Assembly: GCA_947465645.1 (NCBI GenBank)
Contig: CANIBQ010000106.1
Location: forward strand, 1-15,873
Direction: 5' to 3'
Length of the DNA stretch: 15,873 bases
Source of the DNA: Acidobacteriota bacterium
GTDB lineage: Bacteria > Acidobacteriota > Vicinamibacteria > Vicinamibacterales > UBA2999
The position numbers and the translations under genes were made by a program. Shown here piece by piece: positions 6,966-15,453 of the stretch (within the stretch, counting starts at the first letter, position 1; each line of letters begins with the position of its first letter). Below the pieces are notes generated by a model. The model had not been told where the DNA came from and did not search any database. It saw only the letters and a program-made list of their open reading frames with translations.

Positions 6966-7358
6966 ATGCGCACGTCCGCTTTGCTCGTCGCTCTCGTGTT
7001 TTCATTTGTCGCCATCGCCCCGCCGGCTGGCGCGCAGACTTCCCATTCAGCGCCGCAATCGGCCATCGATGCCGCGCTCCACCAGAAAGTCTCGAGCGGC
7101 GCTGCCGATCGTGACACGGTGCTCCGGCTGCTCGAACGGCCGGAGGTGCAGGCGGTCGCCGGACAGGCCGGCATCGATCTGCGCAGCGCCAAGGACGCGG
7201 TGTCCACGATCAACGGCCCGCAACTGAGTGAACTGGCGGCTCAGGCGTCGCAGGTGGAGCAGGCGCTGGCGGGAGGCCAGTCGCGCATCACGATCAACAC
7301 CACGCTGCTGATCATCGGGCTGCTGGTGCTCGTTCTGCTCATCGTCGCCTTGAAGTAG
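6966..7358 (+). CDS. PA2779-family protein
   Basis: Small exported membrane protein (130 aa) resembling the PA2779 family. A signal peptide covers residues 1-23 (cleavage after AGA). A soluble helical domain of about 80 residues follows, including RDTVLRLLERPEVQAVAGQAGID, and a C-terminal hydrophobic helix (INTTLLIIGLLVLVLLIVAL, about 109-128) ends in a single Lys. In Pseudomonas and relatives PA2779 is the partner gene of PA2778, a C39-type peptidase. The same order is seen here: the next gene starts 2 nt after this stop and encodes a PA2778-like C39 peptidase. The start is fixed by AGGAGG 10 nt upstream. The biochemical role of the family is not established; the conserved pairing suggests it is an export or membrane partner or a substrate of the peptidase. 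Confidence 0.82.
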   Translation: MRTSALLVALVFSFVAIAPPAGAQTSHSAPQSAIDAALHQKVSSGAADRDTVLRLLERPEVQAVAGQAGIDLRSAKDAVSTINGPQLSELAAQASQVEQALAGGQSRITINTTLLIIGLLVLVLLIVALK

Positions 7359-7360
7359 GG

Positions 7361-9340
7361 ATGCGCCATCTCGGCGCCACGCTTCTGATCATCCTGGCCG
7401 CGCACGGGTCCTCGGTGCGCGGCCAGACACCGGACGCCGCCCCGCTTCCACTCCTCGACGTTCCCTTCATTTCGCAATCGGAGGCGCTCTGTGGCGGCGC
7501 CGCGGCGGCCATGCTGCTGCGCTTCTGGGGCGAGAAGGATGTCGCGGCGGAGTCGTTCGCGCATCTGGTTGACCGCAGCGCCGCCGGGATCCGCACCGAC
7601 GCCCTGATCGGCGAACTACGCCGGCGGGGCTGGGATGCCACCGGCATTGCCGGCACTCGTGCGCTCCTCGCACGCGAGCTGGCGCAGGGCCGCCCCGTTG
7701 TCACCCTCATCGAAGACCGCCCGGGTACCTACCATTACGTGGTGATCGTCGCCCGCCATGACCGCGGGATCGTTTTTCACGATCCGGCCCGCGTGCCTTT
7801 CCGCGTGATGACGGTTATCGAATTCGAACGGCGGTGGAATGCCGCCGACCGGTGGATGGCGGTCGTCGTCCCACCTGCCGCTGCGGCGGATCGTCCGCTC
7901 GACGCTCCGGCTGCCGCACCGCTGTCGTCATGCGACCAGTTGATCAGCGACGGCGTGGCTGCCGCGCGCAACGACGACCTTGGCGTCGCGGAGCGCACCC
8001 TCACCTCGGCCCTTTCCTGCCCGGGCTCCGCGGCTGCGCGTGAGCTCGCCGGTGTGCGGCTGATTCAACAGCGGTGGAACGACGTGGAGTCGCTGGCATC
8101 GGCTGCTGTCGGCCAGGACTCCGGAGACACCTACGCGTGGAAGCTGCTCGCGACCGCGCGGTTCATCCAGGACGATGCCCTCGGCGCGCTCGACGCGTGG
8201 AATCATGCAGCCGAGCCGCGGCTCGATGTCGTCCGGATCGACGGCCTCAGGCGGACGCGCCACCGCGTCGTCGAACGACTGCTGGACGTCGGCACCGGAG
8301 AGACGCTGACCGCCGCAGCGCTCGTGCGCGCGCAGCGCCGGATGCGGGAACTTCCGGCCGCGGTGTCGACGCGGCTGGAGTACCGCCCGGTACCGTCGGG
8401 CCTTGCAGAGCTGCGCGGCGCGGTTGTCGAGCGCTCGATCCTTCCTACATCTCCCTTATCGCTCGCAGCGCTCGGCGTGTCTGCCGCCGTGTCCCGCGAA
8501 GTGCGGGCGGCGCTCGGCTCGGTGACCGGCGGGGGCGAGGAGATCGTCCTCGGATGGAGATTCTGGGAGCACCGCCGGCGCATCGCCGCAGGCATTCGCG
8601 CACCGGCGCCGTGGGGCGGCGTCTGGGGGGCGGAGGGATTTCAGGAGCGGCAGTCGTTCACGTCCGCGGCATTTCCAGACGCCAGGCGCGCCGGCGCCGA
8701 ATTGACGCAATCGAACTGGGCGACGCCCTGGTTGCGCTGGTCTCTCGCGGCGGGCGTCGATCGCTGGCGAGGAGTCGGAACGTTCGGCAGCGTCTCGGGC
8801 AGCGTACGGCTTGCGTCGGCCCGCGATCGATTGACCGTCCAGGCTCAGACGAGCGCGTGGCTCGGGCAGAACGGGTTCACCGCGGGCGGCGCTGCCGTGC
8901 GTGCGCGCTCAGCGATCGAGCCGCGCGGCATGGTCTGGCTCGCCACGGCGGCCACCGAGACGGCCAGCACACGGACCCCGATGGATTTGTGGCCAGCGGG
9001 CGATACCGGCCTGGCGCGAACGACGCTGCTGCGTGCGCATCCCCTCCTCGCCGGCGGAGGGCGCATGCGCATTTCGCGAATCGGCCGCGTCGTTCACAAC
9101 GCTTCTCTTGAAGGTCAGCGCTGGTGGCGCATCATGGGTCCCATCCGCGGCGCCGCGGCGGCGTTTGTCGACGCGGCCCGCACTTCACGCAGCCCGGCGG
9201 GCACGCGGCGGCACGACGTCGACGCAGGTATCGGCGCGCGTTTCATCGGCGTTGGCGTTCCCGGAATCCTCAGGGTCGACCTCGCGACGGGCTTCAACGA
9301 CAGGGCCAGAGCCCTCTCGTTTGTCTATGCGGTAGAGTAA
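7361..9340 (+). CDS. PA2778-like C39 peptidase fused to TPR, POTRA-like and beta-barrel-like regions
   Basis: A 659-aa exported protein of composite architecture. Residues 1-22 are a signal peptide without a lipobox Cys. Residues 30-171 are a C39-type cysteine peptidase: Gln39 and Cys44 in SQSEALCGGAAAAMLLRFWG, His125 in YHYVV, and Asp141 in FHDPARVPF. Residues about 190-285 form TPR-like helix pairs (SDGVAAARNDDLGVAERTL; YAWKLLATARFIQDDALGALDAWN). Residues about 288-358 resemble a POTRA domain: VVRIDGLRRTRHRVVERLL, a short hairpin, TAAALVRAQRRMREL, and a strand ending VVERS. Residues about 390-659 are rich in alternating Trp/Arg/Gly strands like an outer-membrane barrel, ending GILRVDLATGF and LSFVYAVE without the usual terminal Phe. 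PA2778 homologues stop after the TPRs at about 300 residues. It is coupled to the PA2779-like gene by a 2-nt gap. The peptidase call is firm, TPR good, POTRA and barrel inferred. Confidence 0.85.
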   Translation: MRHLGATLLIILAAHGSSVRGQTPDAAPLPLLDVPFISQSEALCGGAAAAMLLRFWGEKDVAAESFAHLVDRSAAGIRTDALIGELRRRGWDATGIAGTRALLARELAQGRPVVTLIEDRPGTYHYVVIVARHDRGIVFHDPARVPFRVMTVIEFERRWNAADRWMAVVVPPAAAADRPLDAPAAAPLSSCDQLISDGVAAARNDDLGVAERTLTSALSCPGSAAARELAGVRLIQQRWNDVESLASAAVGQDSGDTYAWKLLATARFIQDDALGALDAWNHAAEPRLDVVRIDGLRRTRHRVVERLLDVGTGETLTAAALVRAQRRMRELPAAVSTRLEYRPVPSGLAELRGAVVERSILPTSPLSLAALGVSAAVSREVRAALGSVTGGGEEIVLGWRFWEHRRRIAAGIRAPAPWGGVWGAEGFQERQSFTSAAFPDARRAGAELTQSNWATPWLRWSLAAGVDRWRGVGTFGSVSGSVRLASARDRLTVQAQTSAWLGQNGFTAGGAAVRARSAIEPRGMVWLATAATETASTRTPMDLWPAGDTGLARTTLLRAHPLLAGGGRMRISRIGRVVHNASLEGQRWWRIMGPIRGAAAAFVDAARTSRSPAGTRRHDVDAGIGARFIGVGVPGILRVDLATGFNDRARALSFVYAVE

Positions 9341-10812
9341 CCGCCTCCCACATTCCGAGCTCAGGGGTGCCCCTGGTGCGGTACACGGCGGTAGTCGTGC
9401 GCGCGTACTGCGGTCGAAGATTCGCGGCGTCATCCCCCGCCTCGAGAATCTGACCGGCGCCGATCGGGCGGAGCTCACCCGCGACTGGCACGAGTCGATT
9501 CCATTCGAGCCGCCCACCGAGGACGAGGCGGCCACCACGGCCAGCGGCATCGCCGTGTCAGCGGGCGACGGTGCACGGCTGCACGTCGCCCCGGCGATGA
9601 GCCCCGACGGCCGGCGCGTCATGTTCATGTCGGAGCGCGATCGGTTCTCGCTCGACCTGTTCATGGCCGAGGCCGCCAGCGGCGCGATCATCAGCAAGAT
9701 CGTCAGTACGGCCACCGATCCGCATTTCGACAGCCTCCAGTACATCCACTCCGCCGGCTCGTGGGAGCCGTCGGGCCGCCGATTCGCGATGGGTGCGCTG
9801 AGCGGCGGCCGGCCGCTGCTGCTCCTCGTGGACAGGGATCGTCCCGAGCGCAGGCAAGAGATCCGGATCGACCGGGTGGACGAGATCTGCAGCCGGCATG
9901 GTCGCCCGATGGCCGGACGATCGCATTCGCGACGGATCGATTCACCACGAATCTCGACGATCTGAGTTTCGGGCCAGTTCGTCTCGCATCACTCGACCTC
10001 GCGACGGGCGCCATCCGCCCCGTCGCCCCCGATGCATCCCGCGCCAAGCAAGTGAGCCCGCAATGGTCGCCTGGCGGCGACGCGCTGTGTTTCGTCAGCG
10101 ATCGAGACCAGGTCAGCAACGTCTACCGGCTCGGCCTCGAGTCCGGCGACCTGCGTCAGGTCACCGACGTCGCGGGCGGGGTCAGCGGGATCACCTCGAC
10201 AAGCCCGGCGCTGGCCGTCGCCTCTCGGGCGGGCACGCTGGCGTTCAGCGTCTACCGGAACGGACGCTACCAGATCGAAGCGCTCGACGAGTCTGCCGCG
10301 TCTCTTGAGCGAGGCGCGAATCGGCCTGCCAGAGAAGAGGGACTTCGAGACGACGCACTACGACGACCGCCTTCGCATGGAATCGATTGCGCCCCAATAC
10401 ATCGGTGCCGCGATGGGGAACGGTTTCGGCGGACTGGTGCTTGCGAGCTTTGGCTTCTCGTTCAGCGACATGCTGCGCGATCGTCAGTTGCACGCGATGT
10501 GTCGCGGCGGCACCAGCCTCGACGGCCTCGCCGCCATGGTGGCGTATACGAACAAGAAGGGCCAATGGAACTGGGGTCTTGTCGCGGGCGGCGTCACGGC
10601 GCGGTATCACCTGAATCGCGCGCAGCGGTTTGAGTGTGGCGCGGGCATGCGCCGGACGGGCTTCGAATGGCAGACGGTGACGCGCGTGTTCGACTCTGCG
10701 CAGGGAAAGACCGGCAGCCGGTTCGCGCTCGTGAATCTCGAGGCGCGCGCGCCCGTTCGATCGTCCACGTGCCGGGTGGAAGTGGAACCTGCTGATCCGT
10801 CCCGGGTTCTAG
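9336..10812 (+). pseudogene. Decayed TolB-propeller / outer-membrane beta-barrel protein gene
   Basis: A chain of reading-frame fragments that together look like the C-terminal two thirds of a large exported protein. Frame one (9336 to about 9890) has no start or signal peptide and reads LENLTGADRAELTRDWHES, then propeller blades APAMSPDGRRVMFMSERD and WEPSGRRFAMGA. Frame two (about 9890 to 10300) continues with PAWSPDGRTIAFATDR and PQWSPGGDALCFVSDRDQVSNVYRL. Frame three (about 10305 to 10740) has FGGLVLASFGFSFSDMLRDRQLHAM and TNKKGQWNWGLVAGGV, like the barrel start. Frame four (about 10755 to 10812) ends FDRPRAGWKWNLLIRPGF, a typical outer-membrane barrel C-terminus. At least three frame changes, a missing N-terminus and a shortened barrel indicate decay. 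Its open frame begins inside the last codons of the C39 peptidase gene, and the original stop (10810-10812) overlaps the convergent gene. Confidence 0.82.
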
Positions 10813-11036
10813 GCGAGCCCGAGGTTCTTGTCGCGCGCGCGCTGGTGTGCGGTGTACGCGGCGATCACGTGGCACACCCATCCAAAGAAGCCCCCCGTCC
10901 CGAGCCACATTCCCGGCGTCACGATGAGCCAGAAGATGCCGCGCAGGAAGTCCCCGTTGTAGATCTGTCCCACTCCGGGGATGAGCACACTGAGCACGGC
11001 CGCGACGCCGGGGTGTCGCCGCTGATGTTCGCTCAC
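10809..11036 (-). CDS. Small TM2-like membrane protein
   Basis: A 75-aa protein with a short charged N-terminus (MSEHQRRHP) and then hydrophobic helices. The first (about 10-22) runs into the GVGQIYNGDFLRG turn (21-33), reminiscent of TM2-domain proteins. Two more helices follow (about 34-46 and 48-61), and the C-terminus is basic. The GTG start at 11036 overlaps the thioredoxin stop as GTGA, so it is translationally coupled and cotranscribed with that gene. Its stop overlaps the decayed barrel gene on the other strand. The Gly-Gln-x-Tyr-x-Gly signature is why TM2-like is suggested; function is unknown, and a membrane partner for the thioredoxin is only a guess from position. Confidence 0.7.
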   Translation of the reverse strand: MSEHQRRHPGVAAVLSVLIPGVGQIYNGDFLRGIFWLIVTPGMWLGTGGFFGWVCHVIAAYTAHQRARDKNLGLA

Positions 11037-11515
11037 GAGGCGCGCCGCTGTCCGGAGGCGAGGGCATCGACCACGAAGCGCTCGATGTCGGCCGCGCTTC
11101 GCGCCCCGGGCGCGCGGGCGATCTCTTTGCCCTGGTGCATGACGGCGAGGGTTGGGATCGAACGGATGTTGAATCGCCCGGCGAGGTCGTCGAGCGCTTC
11201 AGTGTTCACCTTGACCACGAGCCAGCGGCCGGCGTCGTTGCGCGCCACCCGTTCGAGCTCGGGCGCGACCATGCGGCACGGGCCGCACCACGGCGCCCAG
11301 AAGTCAACCACGAGCGGAAGGACGCTCTGCGCAACGGCGGCGTCGAAGGCCCCCGCGTCGGGTACGTCGACAGGCGTGGATACGCGCTGAACCGCTGCGT
11401 GGCACTGCCCGCACTTCGCTTCTTTGTCGAGGCTCCGGAACGGGAGGCGGTTGGCGCGGCCGCACGCCGCGCACGACACCACCACGCCACGGTCGTCCAA
11501 TCGAGCAGCTGCCAT
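11033..11515 (-). CDS. trxC: Thioredoxin 2-like protein with N-terminal zinc finger
   Basis: Cytoplasmic disulfide reductase of the TrxC (thioredoxin 2) type, 160 aa. The N-terminal zinc-binding domain has two CxxC pairs (Cys15/Cys18 and Cys35/Cys38). The thioredoxin domain follows with the active site WCGPC (Cys77 and Cys80) in VVDFWAPWCGPCRMVAPELE and the cis-proline Pro121 in IRSIPTLAVMHQGKE. There is no signal peptide. The length is slightly above E. coli TrxC (139 aa) because of a longer N-terminus. The ATG at 11515 is supported by a TACAAT hexamer ending 6 nt upstream, implying a leaderless transcript. It is followed by a coupled small membrane protein gene. Family trxC is clear; the symbol is by similarity. 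Confidence 0.93.
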   Translation of the reverse strand: MAAARLDDRGVVVSCAACGRANRLPFRSLDKEAKCGQCHAAVQRVSTPVDVPDAGAFDAAVAQSVLPLVVDFWAPWCGPCRMVAPELERVARNDAGRWLVVKVNTEALDDLAGRFNIRSIPTLAVMHQGKEIARAPGARSAADIERFVVDALASGQRRAS

Positions 11516-11521
11516 ATCTAC

Positions 11522-11527
11522 ATTGTA
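11522..11527 (-). promoter_or_regulatory. -10 element of the thioredoxin gene (leaderless type)
   Basis: TACAAT on the minus strand (11527-11522), 5/6 to consensus, exactly 6 nt before the ATG at 11515. No Shine-Dalgarno precedes the ATG. Confidence 0.5.
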
Positions 11528-11551
11528 AGGCTCTAGGCTTTGGGCTGAGCT

Positions 11552-12349
11552 TCAGCGCGGCTGCTCGCACGGCTCGCCGCTGAGGGTGGCGAGGAGGATG
11601 AGCGGGCGGCGGCCGCGGCGGACCAGGATGTGCGCGGTGGCTCGCGGAAGCGATACGAAGCTACCGGCCATGAGTGCGGTGTCCCTGCCGTTGATCCGAA
11701 CGGCGCCTTCGCCCGCCACCACGTAGTAGGCCACCTCGGCCTCCTCGTACAGGCGTTCCGGCTGGTCCTGATTGAGCTGGACGAGCGTGCTGCGCGTGTT
11801 GCCGCTGCACGACACCACGGTCTCCCGGCGCGGCTGGTTGCCGCCGATCAGCTCCCGCTCGACGAGGTCGACGATGGACATGGTCTGGGGCTGCCCGGAA
11901 GGACCGACGACCGGCGCCGGAGGGGGTGGCGGCGGCGGGGGAGGCGGGGGCGCGACCGGCTCCGGCGCTTTCGGCGCGAGATTCAACGTGATGTCGAGAT
12001 CGGCAATCTGTCCCGCGCGCAGGGTCACTTCCTTTTCAAACGGAATGACCGCATCGCCCGTGAAACGCAGGCGATAGGTGCCCGCCTGCATCGCCGTGAG
12101 ATTGAGCTGTCCGTTCGCGCTGGTGTCGCCGCTCCGGTCTGAGGCGCCGAGCACCTCGACGTGGACGCCGGAGAGGATGGTGCCGCGTGGATCGGTCACC
12201 GTGATCGCCATGCCGCTGCGGGCGGCGGGGGCCGCCGGGGCGCGTCTGACCGCCGGTGCCGGCGGGGCCGCCGGTGCGGCGGGTGCAGGCGTCTGCGCGA
12301 ATGCCGAGGAGCCCACCAGGATGGCGCCGAGAACGGCCAAGCTTCTCAT
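11552..12349 (-). CDS. Secreted protein: carboxypeptidase-regulatory-like domain, polyproline linker, cupin domain
   Basis: A 265-aa exported protein made of recognisable modules. Residues 1-19 are a signal peptide (ending SAFAQ), then an Ala/Pro-rich stretch to about 45. Residues about 47-124 are an Ig-like carboxypeptidase-regulatory fold: ITVTDPRGTILSGVHVEVLG, the SANGQLNL turn, GTYRLRFTGDAVIPFEKEV. A linker with eleven consecutive prolines (134-144) leads to a cupin-like barrel (about 185-262) with YEEAEVAYYVVAGEGAVRING and LMAGSFVSLPRATAHILVRRG. The motif-1 histidines usual in metal cupins are absent (EEAEVAYYV), so metal binding is doubtful; only His240 remains. Cys181 and Cys261 could form a disulfide. 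The start ATG at 12349 overlaps the stop of the HEAGH gene as ATGA, so the two are coupled. It may be a sensor or binding protein; no reaction can be assigned. Confidence 0.82.
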   Translation of the reverse strand: MRSLAVLGAILVGSSAFAQTPAPAAPAAPPAPAVRRAPAAPAARSGMAITVTDPRGTILSGVHVEVLGASDRSGDTSANGQLNLTAMQAGTYRLRFTGDAVIPFEKEVTLRAGQIADLDITLNLAPKAPEPVAPPPPPPPPPPPAPVVGPSGQPQTMSIVDLVERELIGGNQPRRETVVSCSGNTRSTLVQLNQDQPERLYEEAEVAYYVVAGEGAVRINGRDTALMAGSFVSLPRATAHILVRRGRRPLILLATLSGEPCEQPR

Positions 12350-12681
12350 GTCCGCATTACATCGCAGGTTTCGCGCGGCCACAAGTAAGTGAGCCGTGTC
12401 GCCGCGGCGACCGCGCCGATCATGACGACGCTGCCGGCGATGTGCGCACCCATCCCGAGCCGGCGATCGAGATGCAGCCAGCCAAGCGTAGAGCCGCCGA
12501 GGCTGGTCATGAAATCGCCGAAGGGGGCGAAGAAGACGTGGCCCGCCTCGTGTAACGGCAGGTTGATGAGATGAAGGAAGGATGCGCCCGCAAAGGTGGC
12601 ATCTCCGAGCGGATGGGCTGCGAATCGCACCGTCCACCATCCGAGAAGCGCCAGCAGCAGCCAGCGAGACATACGCCCCAT
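12346..12681 (-). CDS. Short HEAGH-motif membrane protein, probably internally deleted
   Basis: A 111-aa membrane protein from the ATG at 12681 (a second ATG at 12672 is possible). It has an N-terminal hydrophobic helix (RWLLLALLGWWTVRF, 6-20), then INLPLHEAGHVFFAPFGDFMTSLGG with a zinc-metallopeptidase-like HEAGH at 44-48, and a C-terminal helix (about 79-101). Related bacterial HEAGH proteins, as I remember them, are about 200 aa. They have a middle section after LGGS with further helices and a conserved Asp-Ala-Arg region, and end in a helix like GWLHLDRRLG-AHIAGSVVMIGAVA. Here these ends appear joined directly at about residues 63-66, so an in-frame internal deletion is likely. A TATACT -10 lies 8 nt upstream, overlapping the thiC promoter. 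The gene is coupled to the cupin gene by ATGA. Peptidase activity is doubtful. Confidence 0.65.
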   Translation of the reverse strand: MGRMSRWLLLALLGWWTVRFAAHPLGDATFAGASFLHLINLPLHEAGHVFFAPFGDFMTSLGGSTLGWLHLDRRLGMGAHIAGSVVMIGAVAAATRLTYLWPRETCDVMRT

Positions 12682-12689
12682 CGCGCGGG

Positions 12690-12697
12690 AGTATAAT
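12690..12697. promoter_or_regulatory. Overlapping divergent -10 elements for thiC (+) and the HEAGH gene (-)
   Basis: TATAAT at 12692-12697 on the plus strand is a perfect -10 and would start transcription around 12704, at the beginning of the TPP riboswitch. On the minus strand the same bases give TATACT (12695-12690), 8 nt before the HEAGH ATG at 12681. No convincing -35 element is seen for either. Two polymerases could not occupy both at once. Confidence 0.6.
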
Positions 12698-12702
12698 CGC
12701 CG

Positions 12703-14959
<2,257 letters not shown>

Positions 14960-14965
14960 GTGGTC

Positions 14966-14971
14966 ATTATA
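14966..14971 (-). promoter_or_regulatory. -10 element of the secreted hypothetical gene (leaderless type)
   Basis: Perfect TATAAT on the minus strand (14971-14966), exactly 6 nt before the ATG at 14959. Transcription would begin at or next to the A of the start codon. Confidence 0.6.
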
Positions 14972-15151
14972 GAAGGCGATTGACCGCCGCGGGGTCCGCC
15001 TCGATCGTAGCTGCCAACCTACGGCATCCAAATGCCGCTCTTTTCACGTAAATACCCACCCCTCGTTCATGGCGACGCCGTTGCTATGGGAGCCGGTTAG
15101 AACACGTGCCGAGGCCGGCACTGACGCCCAGGAGGCGGCGCTGCGGTGGAG

Positions 15152-15312
15152 ATGAACCCCCATGAGATCCTGCAGGCGCTCGAGGAACACCTGCAGGTGC
15201 TTCCGACGTTCGCCGGATACGAGCTGCGAGTCAGTGGACCAGGTGAAAGCGGAGGTCAACCGCGAGCTGGAGCGCCGCTTCTCGCCGGAATTCCGTCGTC
15301 GCCCCGCCGATT
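15152..15312 (+). pseudogene. Possible frameshifted small gene or AAA+ (Clp-like) C-terminal fragment
   Basis: An ATG at 15152, preceded by GGTGGAG and AGGAGG, opens MNPHEILQALEEHLQVLPTF with coding-like third-position GC. After about 15230 the best reading moves to another frame, giving SVDQVKAEVNRELERRFSPEF and then RRRPAD and a stop at 15310-15312. RRFSPEF followed by an Arg-rich residue run resembles the RFsPEFlNRiD signature of ClpA/ClpB-type AAA+ modules, but the match covers only about a dozen residues. It may be a remnant after rearrangement or chance. Low confidence. Confidence 0.25.
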
Positions 15313-15395
15313 GACCCCGTACTTCTGCCGCAACATCCCGATGACGTCGCCGACTTCCTCCCGGTAGGGCGAGAGAGAAGCGGCCCGTGATTCAT

Positions 15396-15428
15396 GGCGA
15401 ATTCGACGACATTCGTCGTATGTTCGCC
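15396..15428. other. Two-part hairpin downstream of the nucleotide-sugar gene
   Basis: The outer stem GGCGAA (15396-15401) pairs with TTCGCC (15423-15428); the inner stem CGACGA (15404-15409) pairs with TCGTCG (15413-15418) around the loop CAT. That is twelve base pairs with a small internal loop. It lies 26 nt beyond the stop of the minus-strand gene at 15454, a place for a terminator, but no U-tract follows in that direction. Confidence 0.5.
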
Positions 15429-15453
15429 GCAAAGTGTAGCACGGTGAGGCAGG

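Larger units (their letters stand above)
14972..15453. other. Largely non-coding region with hairpins and possible gene debris
   Basis: About 480 nt without a convincing intact gene. It contains a perfect hairpin GTGCCG-AGGC-CGGCAC at 15106-15121, an AGGAGG at 15130-15135, the fragment described separately at 15152-15312, and a two-part hairpin at 15396-15428. Short overlapping open frames exist on both strands, but none shows a family motif over its whole length. Confidence 0.5.

Noticed and set aside
8401..9340. Idea that the C-terminal part of the C39 gene is a fused neighbour through a lost stop
   Set aside because: The frame is continuous and coding-like through the TPR, POTRA-like and barrel-like parts without a junction; retained as one gene, though only comparison can prove it.
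10811..11390. Plus-strand frame continuing past the decayed barrel gene across the thioredoxin region
   Set aside because: The barrel fossil ends at its own stop at 10812 in another frame; the continuation is antisense to the thioredoxin and TM2-like genes.
15168..15195. Direct repeat CCTGCAGG twice, about 20 nt apart
   Set aside because: Short and explained by repeated Leu-Gln codons in the local frame; no further copies.
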